Assembly (NCBI RefSeq): GCF_004309355.1
Contig: NZ_BJCC01000013.1
Location: forward strand, 62,001 to 126,000
From: Enterococcus florum
GTDB taxonomy: Bacteria; Bacillota; Bacilli; Lactobacillales; Enterococcaceae
DNA length: 64,000 nucleotides
Direction of reading: 5' to 3'
Each line of letters starts with the position of its first letter. Position 1 is the stretch's first letter. Made by a program: the position numbers and the translations under genes. The notes beneath the pieces are model-generated. The model made no database searches. It was given only the letters and a program-made list of their open reading frames with translations, and was not told where the DNA came from. Below, in pieces: positions 53,968-61,881 of this stretch.

Positions 53968-56574
53968 TTATTGTTTGTAATCGTAAGCAGTCACGATGAT
54001 TTGTTTCAGCTCGCTGATCAATGGTTCTTTCGGGTTCGCCGTTGTACATTGATCTTCGTAAGCCAATTCAGCCATACGATCAACTGTTGAATCCAAAGTT
54101 TCTTGCGTCACACCTTGTGCTTTCAGGTTCATGTCGATGCCACATTTCACACCAAGGTCATACACTGCTGAAATCAATGCTTCCACTAATTCTGCCGTTG
54201 TGTTGCCTTTTAGACCTAAGAATTTCGCAATATCTGCGTAGTCTGTGTCTGCACGGAAGTAATCATATTTAGGGAACATCGCATGTTTCTGTGGATCTTT
54301 GGCATTGTAACGGATGATATGAGGCAATAGAATTGCGTTCGTACGTCCGTGAGGAATCCCATATTCTCCACCGATCTTATGCGCAACAGAGTGACAAATT
54401 CCTAAGAAGGCGTTCGCAAATGCCATACCAGCCATTGCTGAAGCATTATGCATTTTTTCTCTTGCCACTTCGTCTGCTGTCTTCACAGAGTTTTCCAAGT
54501 TTTCAAATACAAGTTTGATTGCTTGCAAGCTCAATCCGCGCGTATAGTCAGAGGCCATAACAGATACATAAGACTCGATCGCGTGAGTCAATACGTCCAT
54601 ACCAGTGTCTGCTGTGATTGAAGCAGGTACAGTCATAACGAATTGAGGGTCAACGATCGCTACATCTGGTGTCAACGCGTAGTCAGCCAACGGATACTTC
54701 ACGTGTGTTTCGCTGTCGGTAATAACCGCAAATGGTGTTACTTCGGCACCTGTACCAGAAGTTGTTGGGATACATACCAATTTCGCTTTTTCAGGCTTAG
54801 CGATTCCGTAGGTCCGTTTACGGATATCCAAGAATTTTTGTTTCGCGCCGAAGAATGAAGTGTCTGGGTGTTCAAAGAACATCCACATACCTTTCGCCGC
54901 GTCCATCGCAGAACCACCACCTAAAGCAATCACTGTATCAGGCTGGAACTCGTTGAACATTTCTAGACCTTTGTAAACAGTGTTTGTTGAAGGGTTCGGC
55001 TCAACGTCTGAGAAGACTTCAACCTTCACGTCATTTTTGCGACGACCTAATACTTCGCGTACTACGTCTGCATAGCCAAATTGAACCATTCCTGGGTCAC
55101 AAACGAGCATGACACGTTCCACGTTCTCCATTTTTGTCAAATACAATAGAGAATTCTTTTCGAAAAAGATTTTTGGCGGTAATTTAAACCATTGCATATT
55201 ATTTCTCCGTTTCGCGATAGTTTTAACGTTGATCAGGTTAACAGCAGATACGTTCTTAGATACAGAGTTCTTACCGTATGAACCACAACCAAGAGTCAAT
55301 GATGGAATCATTTCGTTGTAGATATCACCGATACCACCTTCTGCAGATGGTGTATTAACTAAGACACGGCAAGCTTTCATTTTCAAGCCAAATTTCACTT
55401 GCAGATCTTCGTCTTCTGTATGGATTACTGCTGTATGCCCCAAACCACCTAATTCCAACATGCCTTGGCTAAGTTCGAAGCCATGTACATGGTCGTTTGA
55501 TTTGATCATTGCTAAAACAGGAGAAAGTTTCTCGCGAGACAATGGATAATCTGCTCCAACGCCATCTAATTCTGCAATCAGCATTTTTGTGCCTGCAGGA
55601 ACTTTGATGCCAGCGCGTTGTGCAATGTCTTCTGCTGAATGGCCAACAATAGCTGCATTTACCGCATATTTGCCTTCATTCATAACAGCGTCTTCTAATT
55701 TTTTCAATTCATTTTTCTTCACTACGTAGACTTGGTGTGCTTCGAATTCTCTCTTCACTTCATCGTAGATTTCTTTGTCGACGATGACTGCTTGCTCAGA
55801 AGCACAGATCATGCCGTTATCAAACGTTTTAGAAACGATCAGGTCGTTGACCGCACGTTTGATTTTTGCAGTTTTTTCGATATAGGCAGGTACATTACCA
55901 GCACCTACCCCTAAAGCTGGTTTCCCAGTTGAGTATGCTGATTTAACCATGCCAGGTCCGCCAGTAGCCAATACGATTGCTACACCCGGATGATTCATTA
56001 ATTTTTGTGTTGCTTCAATTGAAGATTCTTCCTTTTCAATCCATTGGATACAGTTTTCAGGAGCTCCGGCAGCGATCGCAGCGTCACGAACGATGCGTGC
56101 AGCTTCTTTTGAACACTCTTGTGCGGATGGGTGGAAAGAGAAGATTACAGCATTTGCTGTCTTCAAGGAAATCATTGCTTTAAAGATCGTTGTTGACGTT
56201 GGGTTCGTTGTAGGAACGACTGCTGCAACGACGCCGACAGGACCAGCAACTTCGATCAAGCCTCTTTGCTTGTCTTCGCCAATAATACCGATCGTTTTGT
56301 CATGCTTCACATTGTTCCAGATATACTCTGAAGCGTACATGTTTTTGATCGCTTTGTCTTCGACGATCCCGCGGCCAGTTTCTTCAACAGCCATTTTTGC
56401 TAACATCATGTGTTTGTCTAGTGCAGCCATTGCCATTTCATGAACGATATGATCAACTTTCTCTTGATCAAAATCTTCCATTTCTTTTGCGGCAACATTC
56501 GCCTTTGCTGCTAATTCGTCGATGACTTGGTCAACATTGATTGTTTCTTTTTCTTTCTCAACTGCTTTAGCCAT
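53968..56574 (-). CDS. adhE: Bifunctional acetaldehyde-CoA/alcohol dehydrogenase
   Basis: The 868-residue protein fuses a CoA-acylating aldehyde dehydrogenase (about 1-440; catalytic Cys in NGMICASEQ) to an iron-dependent alcohol dehydrogenase (about 455-868; [13 protein letters not shown] and the His-rich metal region [22 protein letters not shown]). It turns acetyl-CoA to ethanol in two NADH-using steps and forms spirosomes. The start is set at the ATG behind AGGAGG. A perfect Rex-type palindrome lies 90 bases upstream, fitting NADH-responsive control during fermentation. Confidence 0.96.
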   Translation of the reverse strand: MAKAVEKEKETINVDQVIDELAAKANVAAKEMEDFDQEKVDHIVHEMAMAALDKHMMLAKMAVEETGRGIVEDKAIKNMYASEYIWNNVKHDKTIGIIGEDKQRGLIEVAGPVGVVAAVVPTTNPTSTTIFKAMISLKTANAVIFSFHPSAQECSKEAARIVRDAAIAAGAPENCIQWIEKEESSIEATQKLMNHPGVAIVLATGGPGMVKSAYSTGKPALGVGAGNVPAYIEKTAKIKRAVNDLIVSKTFDNGMICASEQAVIVDKEIYDEVKREFEAHQVYVVKKNELKKLEDAVMNEGKYAVNAAIVGHSAEDIAQRAGIKVPAGTKMLIAELDGVGADYPLSREKLSPVLAMIKSNDHVHGFELSQGMLELGGLGHTAVIHTEDEDLQVKFGLKMKACRVLVNTPSAEGGIGDIYNEMIPSLTLGCGSYGKNSVSKNVSAVNLINVKTIAKRRNNMQWFKLPPKIFFEKNSLLYLTKMENVERVMLVCDPGMVQFGYADVVREVLGRRKNDVKVEVFSDVEPNPSTNTVYKGLEMFNEFQPDTVIALGGGSAMDAAKGMWMFFEHPDTSFFGAKQKFLDIRKRTYGIAKPEKAKLVCIPTTSGTGAEVTPFAVITDSETHVKYPLADYALTPDVAIVDPQFVMTVPASITADTGMDVLTHAIESYVSVMASDYTRGLSLQAIKLVFENLENSVKTADEVAREKMHNASAMAGMAFANAFLGICHSVAHKIGGEYGIPHGRTNAILLPHIIRYNAKDPQKHAMFPKYDYFRADTDYADIAKFLGLKGNTTAELVEALISAVYDLGVKCGIDMNLKAQGVTQETLDSTVDRMAELAYEDQCTTANPKEPLISELKQIIVTAYDYKQ

Positions 56575-56662
56575 GTGAGTCCTCCTAAAAAACTTAAAAT
56601 TATTTGTTAACTTTTTCACATTGCTATCATACAATACAGTTTTTGATTTGTAAATAGATTTC

Positions 56663-56678
56663 TGTGATTTTTTTCACA
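56663..56678. promoter_or_regulatory. Rex operator upstream of adhE
   Basis: TGTGA-TTTTTT-TCACA at 56663-56678 is a perfect inverted repeat fitting the Rex consensus TTGTGA-N6-TCACAA core. Rex represses fermentation genes until NADH rises. The remaining DNA between 56575 and 56919 has no gene I can support. Confidence 0.75.
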
Positions 56679-56875
56679 CTTTTTTATTCTTTAACAAATG
56701 TGCCAATTGTTACGCGCTTAGTGGTATTTTCTAAAGATCAAAAAGTATTGCCATCTGCTTAATTCACTTATTCACAGATATCAATAAAATCATTCTTATT
56801 CGTGAGAAGATCCTCAACCAGAATTATTTATCCTCAATTCCAATAGTTGTTCAATGATCCGAATACACAAATAAA

Positions 56876-56906
56876 TGAGACAATTCAATATAGCGTTTGT
56901 CTCATC
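56876..56906 (-). terminator. Terminator of the fructose-family PTS operon
   Basis: ATGAGACAA (56876-56884) pairs with TTGTCTCAT (56898-56906), just past the aldolase stop. Leftward it is followed by TTTATTTG, an imperfect T-run. Confidence 0.6.
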
Positions 56907-56919
56907 TATTCGTTGCTTC

Positions 56920-57822
56920 CTATAAAATTGTATCTTCTGTTAGCTCCACACCAATTACTTGTTTATCTAAAGTCAAAGCTGTCCATGCTTTATTCGTGGA
57001 ACCTAAAACATCAAAGAAATGTGCTAACCGTTTTCCATACCCTTCACTAATTAGGTTCGTTAGTGCATAAGCACCATTTCCTCCTGTATCTGCATCCTTT
57101 ATAGTCTGAATTGCAGCTGTAAATAATTCACATCCAATGTTTACTTTATTGATTCCAAGTTGGGCTACTTGGCTCAAAGACTCATCCCCAGTACCTGATC
57201 CTCCATGGAGAACTAATGGGAAATTATTCGTTACTTCTTTAATTTTCTTCAACCGATCAAAATCAATTGTTGGCTGTTGTCCATGATTGTAAGCACCATG
57301 AGCAGTACCGATCGCTACAGCTAGGCAATCGATTCCGGTTTCTTCAATAAAGCGTTTAGCCAAATCCGGTTCAGTTAAATTCTTTTCACAGTCTTCTTCA
57401 TAATTGGTAGCCATTCCAACATGTCCCAATTCCGCCTCTACGCTGACTCCCGCAGCATGAGCAACCTTTACCAGCTCTTTTACCTGAAGAATATTCTCTT
57501 CATAAGGAAGCTGTGATCGATCTACCATAATGCTGGACAGCCCTGCCTTAATACAAGCAATGGCTGTTTCAAAATCAGAGCCATGGTCGTGCATAATAGC
57601 TACTGGAATCGACACTTGATCAGCTAATTGTTTTAAATATCTACCAAATAAATCTACATCGTAATCAAAAATCAGTGGAACTAGTAAAATCACTGGAGAA
57701 TTTTTCTTTACAGCCTCTTGAATCGCCACCCTCGCATTCAATTCAGTTTGAACAACCGGAGCTGGAACAGCGTAATTTTCTTTGTTTGCTCGATCTAGTA
57801 TTTCTTTTGCTGAAACTAACAT
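56920..57822 (-). CDS. Class II ketose-bisphosphate aldolase
   Basis: This 300-residue TIM barrel belongs to the class II (zinc) fructose/tagatose-bisphosphate aldolase family: IMHDHGSDFETAI with Asp and His ligands, EAELGHVG, GTAHGAY, VLHGGSGTGDE and NIGCEL. It would split a ketose (bis)phosphate to a three-carbon phosphate and an aldehyde. The usual HLDHG reads HDHG, so substrate may differ from FBP. No phosphofructokinase-type gene lies in the operon. Last gene of a leftward PTS operon; AAGGAGG precedes the ATG. Base composition is more AT-rich than the genes to its left. Confidence 0.87.
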   Translation of the reverse strand: MLVSAKEILDRANKENYAVPAPVVQTELNARVAIQEAVKKNSPVILLVPLIFDYDVDLFGRYLKQLADQVSIPVAIMHDHGSDFETAIACIKAGLSSIMVDRSQLPYEENILQVKELVKVAHAAGVSVEAELGHVGMATNYEEDCEKNLTEPDLAKRFIEETGIDCLAVAIGTAHGAYNHGQQPTIDFDRLKKIKEVTNNFPLVLHGGSGTGDESLSQVAQLGINKVNIGCELFTAAIQTIKDADTGGNGAYALTNLISEGYGKRLAHFFDVLGSTNKAWTALTLDKQVIGVELTEDTIL

Positions 57823-57833
57823 ACTTTTCCTCC

Positions 57834-58892
57834 TTAAATAGTTACTTGAAATTCATGTTCTTCATTTTTTAGATAATGCTCAATTTCTTTCAACGGACTT
57901 TCAATTGATCGGAGAATAAAATCTCCTCCATTCCCAGCTACATGAGGTGTGACAATGACATTGTCTAAGCTCAAGAAGGGATGATTTTCTGGGAGAGGCT
58001 CTTGATTAAATACGTCTAATCCAGCACCTGCAATCCCTTTTTGTTTCAGACACTCGATTAAATCTTCTTCATTAATTAGACCCGCTCTTGCTGTATTTAT
58101 TAAATAAGAAGTAGGCTTCATTCGTCCCAGCAGTTCGCTATTCACAATTCCGTAGTTTTCTTTAGTGAGTCGGGCATGTACGGAGACATAATCGGAGACT
58201 TCAAATAGTTCTCCCAAAGAGTCTACTTTGGTAACCGTATGTTCAAGCATAGACTCTGTAGATACCCAAGGATCATAAGCGAGTAAGTTGCAGCCAAAGC
58301 CCTTCAATCGTAAAACTACTTTTTGGGCGATCATTCCAAAACCGAATAGGCCTACTGTTGCATTCTGCAGCATCCCTTCTTCACCCATCGGAACGCCTTT
58401 TTTCCATTTTTTTAAGCCAGCCATGTTGTTCTGCGGCAATTTCCTCATCAATGACAGCAACAACGTTAATGTAAAATCTGCAACTGGCTCCGAGGCACGA
58501 CCTGGTGAAAAACAGACAGTTACACCATGTTCCTTAGCTGCATCCATATCAACATTCTCAACACCGCTGCGCATTACACACAACAGCTTTAATTTTTTTG
58601 CTGCATCGAAAAATAATTTTCCTGCCGCTGAATAGTGTAAAATAATGATTTCTGCCTCTTGAATTCCTTCAAAAAAATCCGGAGATTGTCTTACCCAATT
58701 AGGACCTTCCTTTTCCAAACGTAAATTTGCTTTACGTAAATCTTTCTCCTGTTCAAAGGCAGCTCGATCCTCAATAAATTCGAAGCTGTCAATCCCTAAA
58801 GCCTCGAATTTTTTTATTCTTTCTGGAATGCCTCGCTCCTCAAGATCCTGCCATGTGATTAATCCTTCAGATACATATACAATCTTTGTCAT
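57834..58892 (-). CDS. D-isomer-specific 2-hydroxyacid dehydrogenase family protein
   Basis: This 352-residue protein has the family's NAD domain (VGLFGFGMIAQKV) and catalytic residues: Arg in NTARAGLINE, Glu in the LDVFNQEPLP region and His in VTPHVAGNGG. Members reduce or oxidise 2-hydroxy/2-keto acids such as glycerate, lactate or phosphoglycerate. The N-terminal 100 residues are less usual. It lies between the aldo/keto reductase and the aldolase in a PTS operon, suggesting a sugar acid or keto-acid intermediate. GGGGG precedes the ATG. Confidence 0.85.
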   Translation of the reverse strand: MTKIVYVSEGLITWQDLEERGIPERIKKFEALGIDSFEFIEDRAAFEQEKDLRKANLRLEKEGPNWVRQSPDFFEGIQEAEIIILHYSAAGKLFFDAAKKLKLLCVMRSGVENVDMDAAKEHGVTVCFSPGRASEPVADFTLTLLLSLMRKLPQNNMAGLKKWKKGVPMGEEGMLQNATVGLFGFGMIAQKVVLRLKGFGCNLLAYDPWVSTESMLEHTVTKVDSLGELFEVSDYVSVHARLTKENYGIVNSELLGRMKPTSYLINTARAGLINEEDLIECLKQKGIAGAGLDVFNQEPLPENHPFLSLDNVIVTPHVAGNGGDFILRSIESPLKEIEHYLKNEEHEFQVTI

Positions 58893-58910
58893 GTTTTACC
58901 CCCTGATCAC

Positions 58911-59861
58911 TTACCCTAAAGTCTCCATAATAGCTTTATCCAATTTCTTCATTTCCTCTTCTGTTAACAGCCACTCGGTTGTTTGACAATTTTCTAAAGC
59001 TTCTTTTACAGTTCGAACACCACATAACGAAGTAGTTACGAACTCCTTTTGCAAGTTCCAGTTTAAAGCAACTTGTGCCACTGGAACATTCCGTTCTTCT
59101 GAGATTTGATCGAGTGTTTTCAGAAGCTCCATAATTTGAGAAAACATAGGCTCTTTAAACTGTGGATAATCATACAATACTCGAATATCATCTGGAGGCA
59201 ATTGAGGCATTTGACGAATTGCCCCTGTTAACAGCCCACTAGCCAAAGAACTGTGAGTCATGACGCCGCAATTACTTTCAAAAGCCCACTTTAAGGCAGA
59301 TTCCTCTTGACGCGCCACCATGGAATATTGTGATTGAAGCGCTGTAATAGAAAGATATTGAGCCATTTGATCCATTGCCGCTGGATCAAAGTTAGATACC
59401 CCCACGTGACGAACCTTTCCATCTTTGACCCATTGATTAACACATTCCGCAGTTTCCTGAAAAGGAGTGTTTTCATCTGGAACATGGACAAGAAATATAT
59501 CTACATAATCTGTGCCAAGATAATTCAATGATTCTTCAAGACACTTTGTCATCCATGCTGGGGAACAATCCGGATAATTTGGTCCCGTCCCATTCACAGG
59601 AGGATGAAAACCAGCTTTGGAGGTTATCAACACTCGGTCACGTTTTCCTTTGAGCGCTTCACCGACTACTTTATCTGCCTCGCCTAGTCCATAGATCCAA
59701 GCTGTATCAATATGATTGACACCGGCATCAATCATTGCATGTATCGCATCAATACATTGTTTTTTATCAACGGAACCATACCCTAATCCTCCCATTGCCC
59801 ATGTGCCAATAGTGAGTTCCGAAACCTCTAATCCACTTTTTCCTAACGTTTTAAACCGCAT
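58911..59861 (-). CDS. Aldo/keto reductase
   Basis: This 316-residue TIM barrel has the AKR tetrad: Asp and Tyr in HIDTAWIYGLGEAD, Lys in LITSKAG, His in FLVHVPDE, with NADPH-binding residues near the end. It starts TLGKSGLEVSELTIGTWAMGG, typical of the AKR11/YajO-like bacterial group. It likely reduces a sugar-derived aldehyde or ketone in this PTS pathway. GGGAG precedes the ATG. Confidence 0.88.
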   Translation of the reverse strand: MRFKTLGKSGLEVSELTIGTWAMGGLGYGSVDKKQCIDAIHAMIDAGVNHIDTAWIYGLGEADKVVGEALKGKRDRVLITSKAGFHPPVNGTGPNYPDCSPAWMTKCLEESLNYLGTDYVDIFLVHVPDENTPFQETAECVNQWVKDGKVRHVGVSNFDPAAMDQMAQYLSITALQSQYSMVARQEESALKWAFESNCGVMTHSSLASGLLTGAIRQMPQLPPDDIRVLYDYPQFKEPMFSQIMELLKTLDQISEERNVPVAQVALNWNLQKEFVTTSLCGVRTVKEALENCQTTEWLLTEEEMKKLDKAIMETLG

Positions 59862-59881
59862 GATAGTCTCCCTTCATCCAA

Positions 59882-60937
59882 TTATTCTGCAACTAATTCT
59901 GACACTTCCTCATTTTCCTCAGAAAGGTTCTTTTTAAATATGCCAATAAACAAGCAAGTAAATGAAGCCTGAACCAATATACATAAGAGGTGTAGTGGTA
60001 CACTCGACGCTAAGAAAGCCGTAAAGATACCTCCATGGAATGTTGGAGTAGTTACTCCGGTCAATGCCACCATGATCCCGCCTAATGCCCCAGAAAGAAT
60101 GTAACAAGGAGTCATAACTTTAATGTCATCCATTAAAAACGGAATTTGAAACTCTGTAATTTGGCAAATCCCCCCTGTCAACAAACCAGGTAAATTAGCA
60201 CGCTGGTCTGGGCGATATTTTTTCTTAAAAAGGACGGTAGCTAAGGCTGTCCCATAACAGCTGGCACAGGCTGTACAATTCATAACTGCTGCTACTTCTA
60301 CATTTCCATCTGCAATCAGCGCCAACATAAGAGGGACAGTTCCAGCGATAATTGGTCCTCCCATTCCAAAACAAACACATATTCCAAAGAAGGCATACAA
60401 CAGCCAGTTATAGCCTATCGATTCTACAAATCTGCCTGCATCATAGATCAAGTTCATTAACCAGCCACAAACCGGTTCAATCATGAAAACCATCAGAAAC
60501 ATCATTATAGCTGCTGATAATAATGGAATAATCAATACCGGTTTCGCTGATTGCAAGACCGATGGCAGCTTCAATTTCATCAAAACGGACTTAACTAAAT
60601 ACCCTGCAATAATTCCTCCAACTAAAGCTCCCAAAAAACCAGAAGAGCCGTTTACTGCAATTAGACCTACCATCAATCCTGGAACAAATGCTCCTCTTCC
60701 AGCAATAGCAAAAGCAACAAACATTCCCAGTACGTAGTACATCATGCCAAACAATGAGCTTCCCCAAGAATACATTGTAAAAGCAATTGTTCCCTCAACT
60801 GCTTCAGCTGCAGCTCCGTTTGTCCAAAGATTAGGAATAGCCTGCAAAATTCCTCCTGCCACAATCACCGGAACCATATAAGAAATTCCAGCCATCATAG
60901 CAGCATAACAGTCCTTCAAAAACTTCTTCACGTCCAT
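59882..60937 (-). CDS. PTS fructose-family IIC component
   Basis: This 351-residue membrane protein has about nine hydrophobic segments and fructose-family IIC features: GISYMVPVIVAGGILQA, GAFVPGLMVGLIAV, GFLGALVGGIIAGY and GICQITEFQIPF. It is the sugar channel, with IIA and IIB as separate proteins. GGGGAGGGG lies before the ATG. A 90-base gap containing a palindrome separates it from IIB. Confidence 0.92.
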   Translation of the reverse strand: MDVKKFLKDCYAAMMAGISYMVPVIVAGGILQAIPNLWTNGAAAEAVEGTIAFTMYSWGSSLFGMMYYVLGMFVAFAIAGRGAFVPGLMVGLIAVNGSSGFLGALVGGIIAGYLVKSVLMKLKLPSVLQSAKPVLIIPLLSAAIMMFLMVFMIEPVCGWLMNLIYDAGRFVESIGYNWLLYAFFGICVCFGMGGPIIAGTVPLMLALIADGNVEVAAVMNCTACASCYGTALATVLFKKKYRPDQRANLPGLLTGGICQITEFQIPFLMDDIKVMTPCYILSGALGGIMVALTGVTTPTFHGGIFTAFLASSVPLHLLCILVQASFTCLFIGIFKKNLSEENEEVSELVAE

Positions 60938-60996
60938 TGTTTCCCCTCCCCAGAGTAAAACTTACTTTCCGACATCTTATGAATCGGGTATATTCA

Positions 60997-61014
60997 AAAT
61001 CGTGCACGATTTTT
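60997..61014. promoter_or_regulatory. Perfect 18-bp palindrome between IIB and IIC genes
   Basis: AAAATCGTGCACGATTTT reads the same on both strands and is flanked by A/T runs. It may be a weak intra-operon terminator, an RNA processing stem, or an operator. Confidence 0.5.
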
Positions 61015-61027
61015 TAACAAATATCTG

Positions 61028-61372
61028 TTAATCGATTAGAACTCCTTTTTCCTTTAACTTCTCTTCCATCATTTGAGGTTTTTTCAACATCCCATCAAAC
61101 TCAACCTCTACAATTTTATCTGGATAACATTCGAATCGTTCTGGTTCTAATGGTGCAACACCGCAACACAAAATAATCACGTCTGCCTCAGCAAATTCCT
61201 GCGAAGAAATAGCATCTTCCGGACCAAGTTGGCCCTGTTTTTCAACATGAATAGAAAAATCGTACTTTTTAGCGATATTTTCCATAGCCGTTGCATTCAT
61301 ATAAGTATGAGCGATTCCTACAGAACAAGAAGTGATCGCAACAACCTTCAAATCATTTTTAGCTTTTTTCAT
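61028..61372 (-). CDS. PTS fructose-family IIB component
   Basis: This 114-residue protein has the IIB phosphorylation loop ITSCSVGIAHTYMNATAM with active Cys16, and the ILCCGVAPLEPERF segment. It passes phosphate from IIA to the sugar. GAAGGGAAG precedes the ATG. Confidence 0.92.
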   Translation of the reverse strand: MKKAKNDLKVVAITSCSVGIAHTYMNATAMENIAKKYDFSIHVEKQGQLGPEDAISSQEFAEADVIILCCGVAPLEPERFECYPDKIVEVEFDGMLKKPQMMEEKLKEKGVLID

Positions 61373-61396
61373 TTTGTTTTCTTCCCTTCTATTTAC

Positions 61397-61876
61397 CTAC
61401 TGTTTCACAGTTGCAATTACTTCAGACAAGGATTGCCAAATTCGAGATGCATCCTTTTCTTTTGTCACTAGTTCAACAATCTCCTGCTGCAGTAAAGAAC
61501 ATGCAATGCTGGATAAAAGCTTAATATATTGATTGGGATCAGTTTTTTCAGGTACCGCCAGAACTACCGCATAATGAGCCAATTCCTCCTCTTCCCCCTC
61601 GTATTTCATTGGATGAAAGCGGCAGATACAGACACCTGCCTTGGAAACACTGACAGACTTTCCATGAGGAATTACCAGCCCATTTCCCATATAAGTTGTC
61701 CCTTCTGCCTCTCTTTCGTATAATGATTCGATAAATCCATTCGAATCACTAATAAAACCAGCCTGCTTGAACAATGAAGCTGCGTGTTCAAATAGCTCTT
61801 GCTTTGTTTTAAAATGATGCGTGGCAGTATCAATCAATTCAACATTTAGTACCTCAGACAAATTAATCTCTTTCAT
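61397..61876 (-). CDS. PTS fructose-family IIA component
   Basis: This 159-residue protein has the fructose/mannitol IIA site GLVIPHGKS with active His71 and the fold around ALYEREAEGTTYMGNG-type sequence. It accepts phosphate from HPr. Its start lies five bases after the regulator stop, so regulator and transporter genes are one transcript. Confidence 0.92.
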   Translation of the reverse strand: MKEINLSEVLNVELIDTATHHFKTKQELFEHAASLFKQAGFISDSNGFIESLYEREAEGTTYMGNGLVIPHGKSVSVSKAGVCICRFHPMKYEGEEEELAHYAVVLAVPEKTDPNQYIKLLSSIACSLLQQEIVELVTKEKDASRIWQSLSEVIATVKQ

Positions 61877-61881
61877 ACCTA

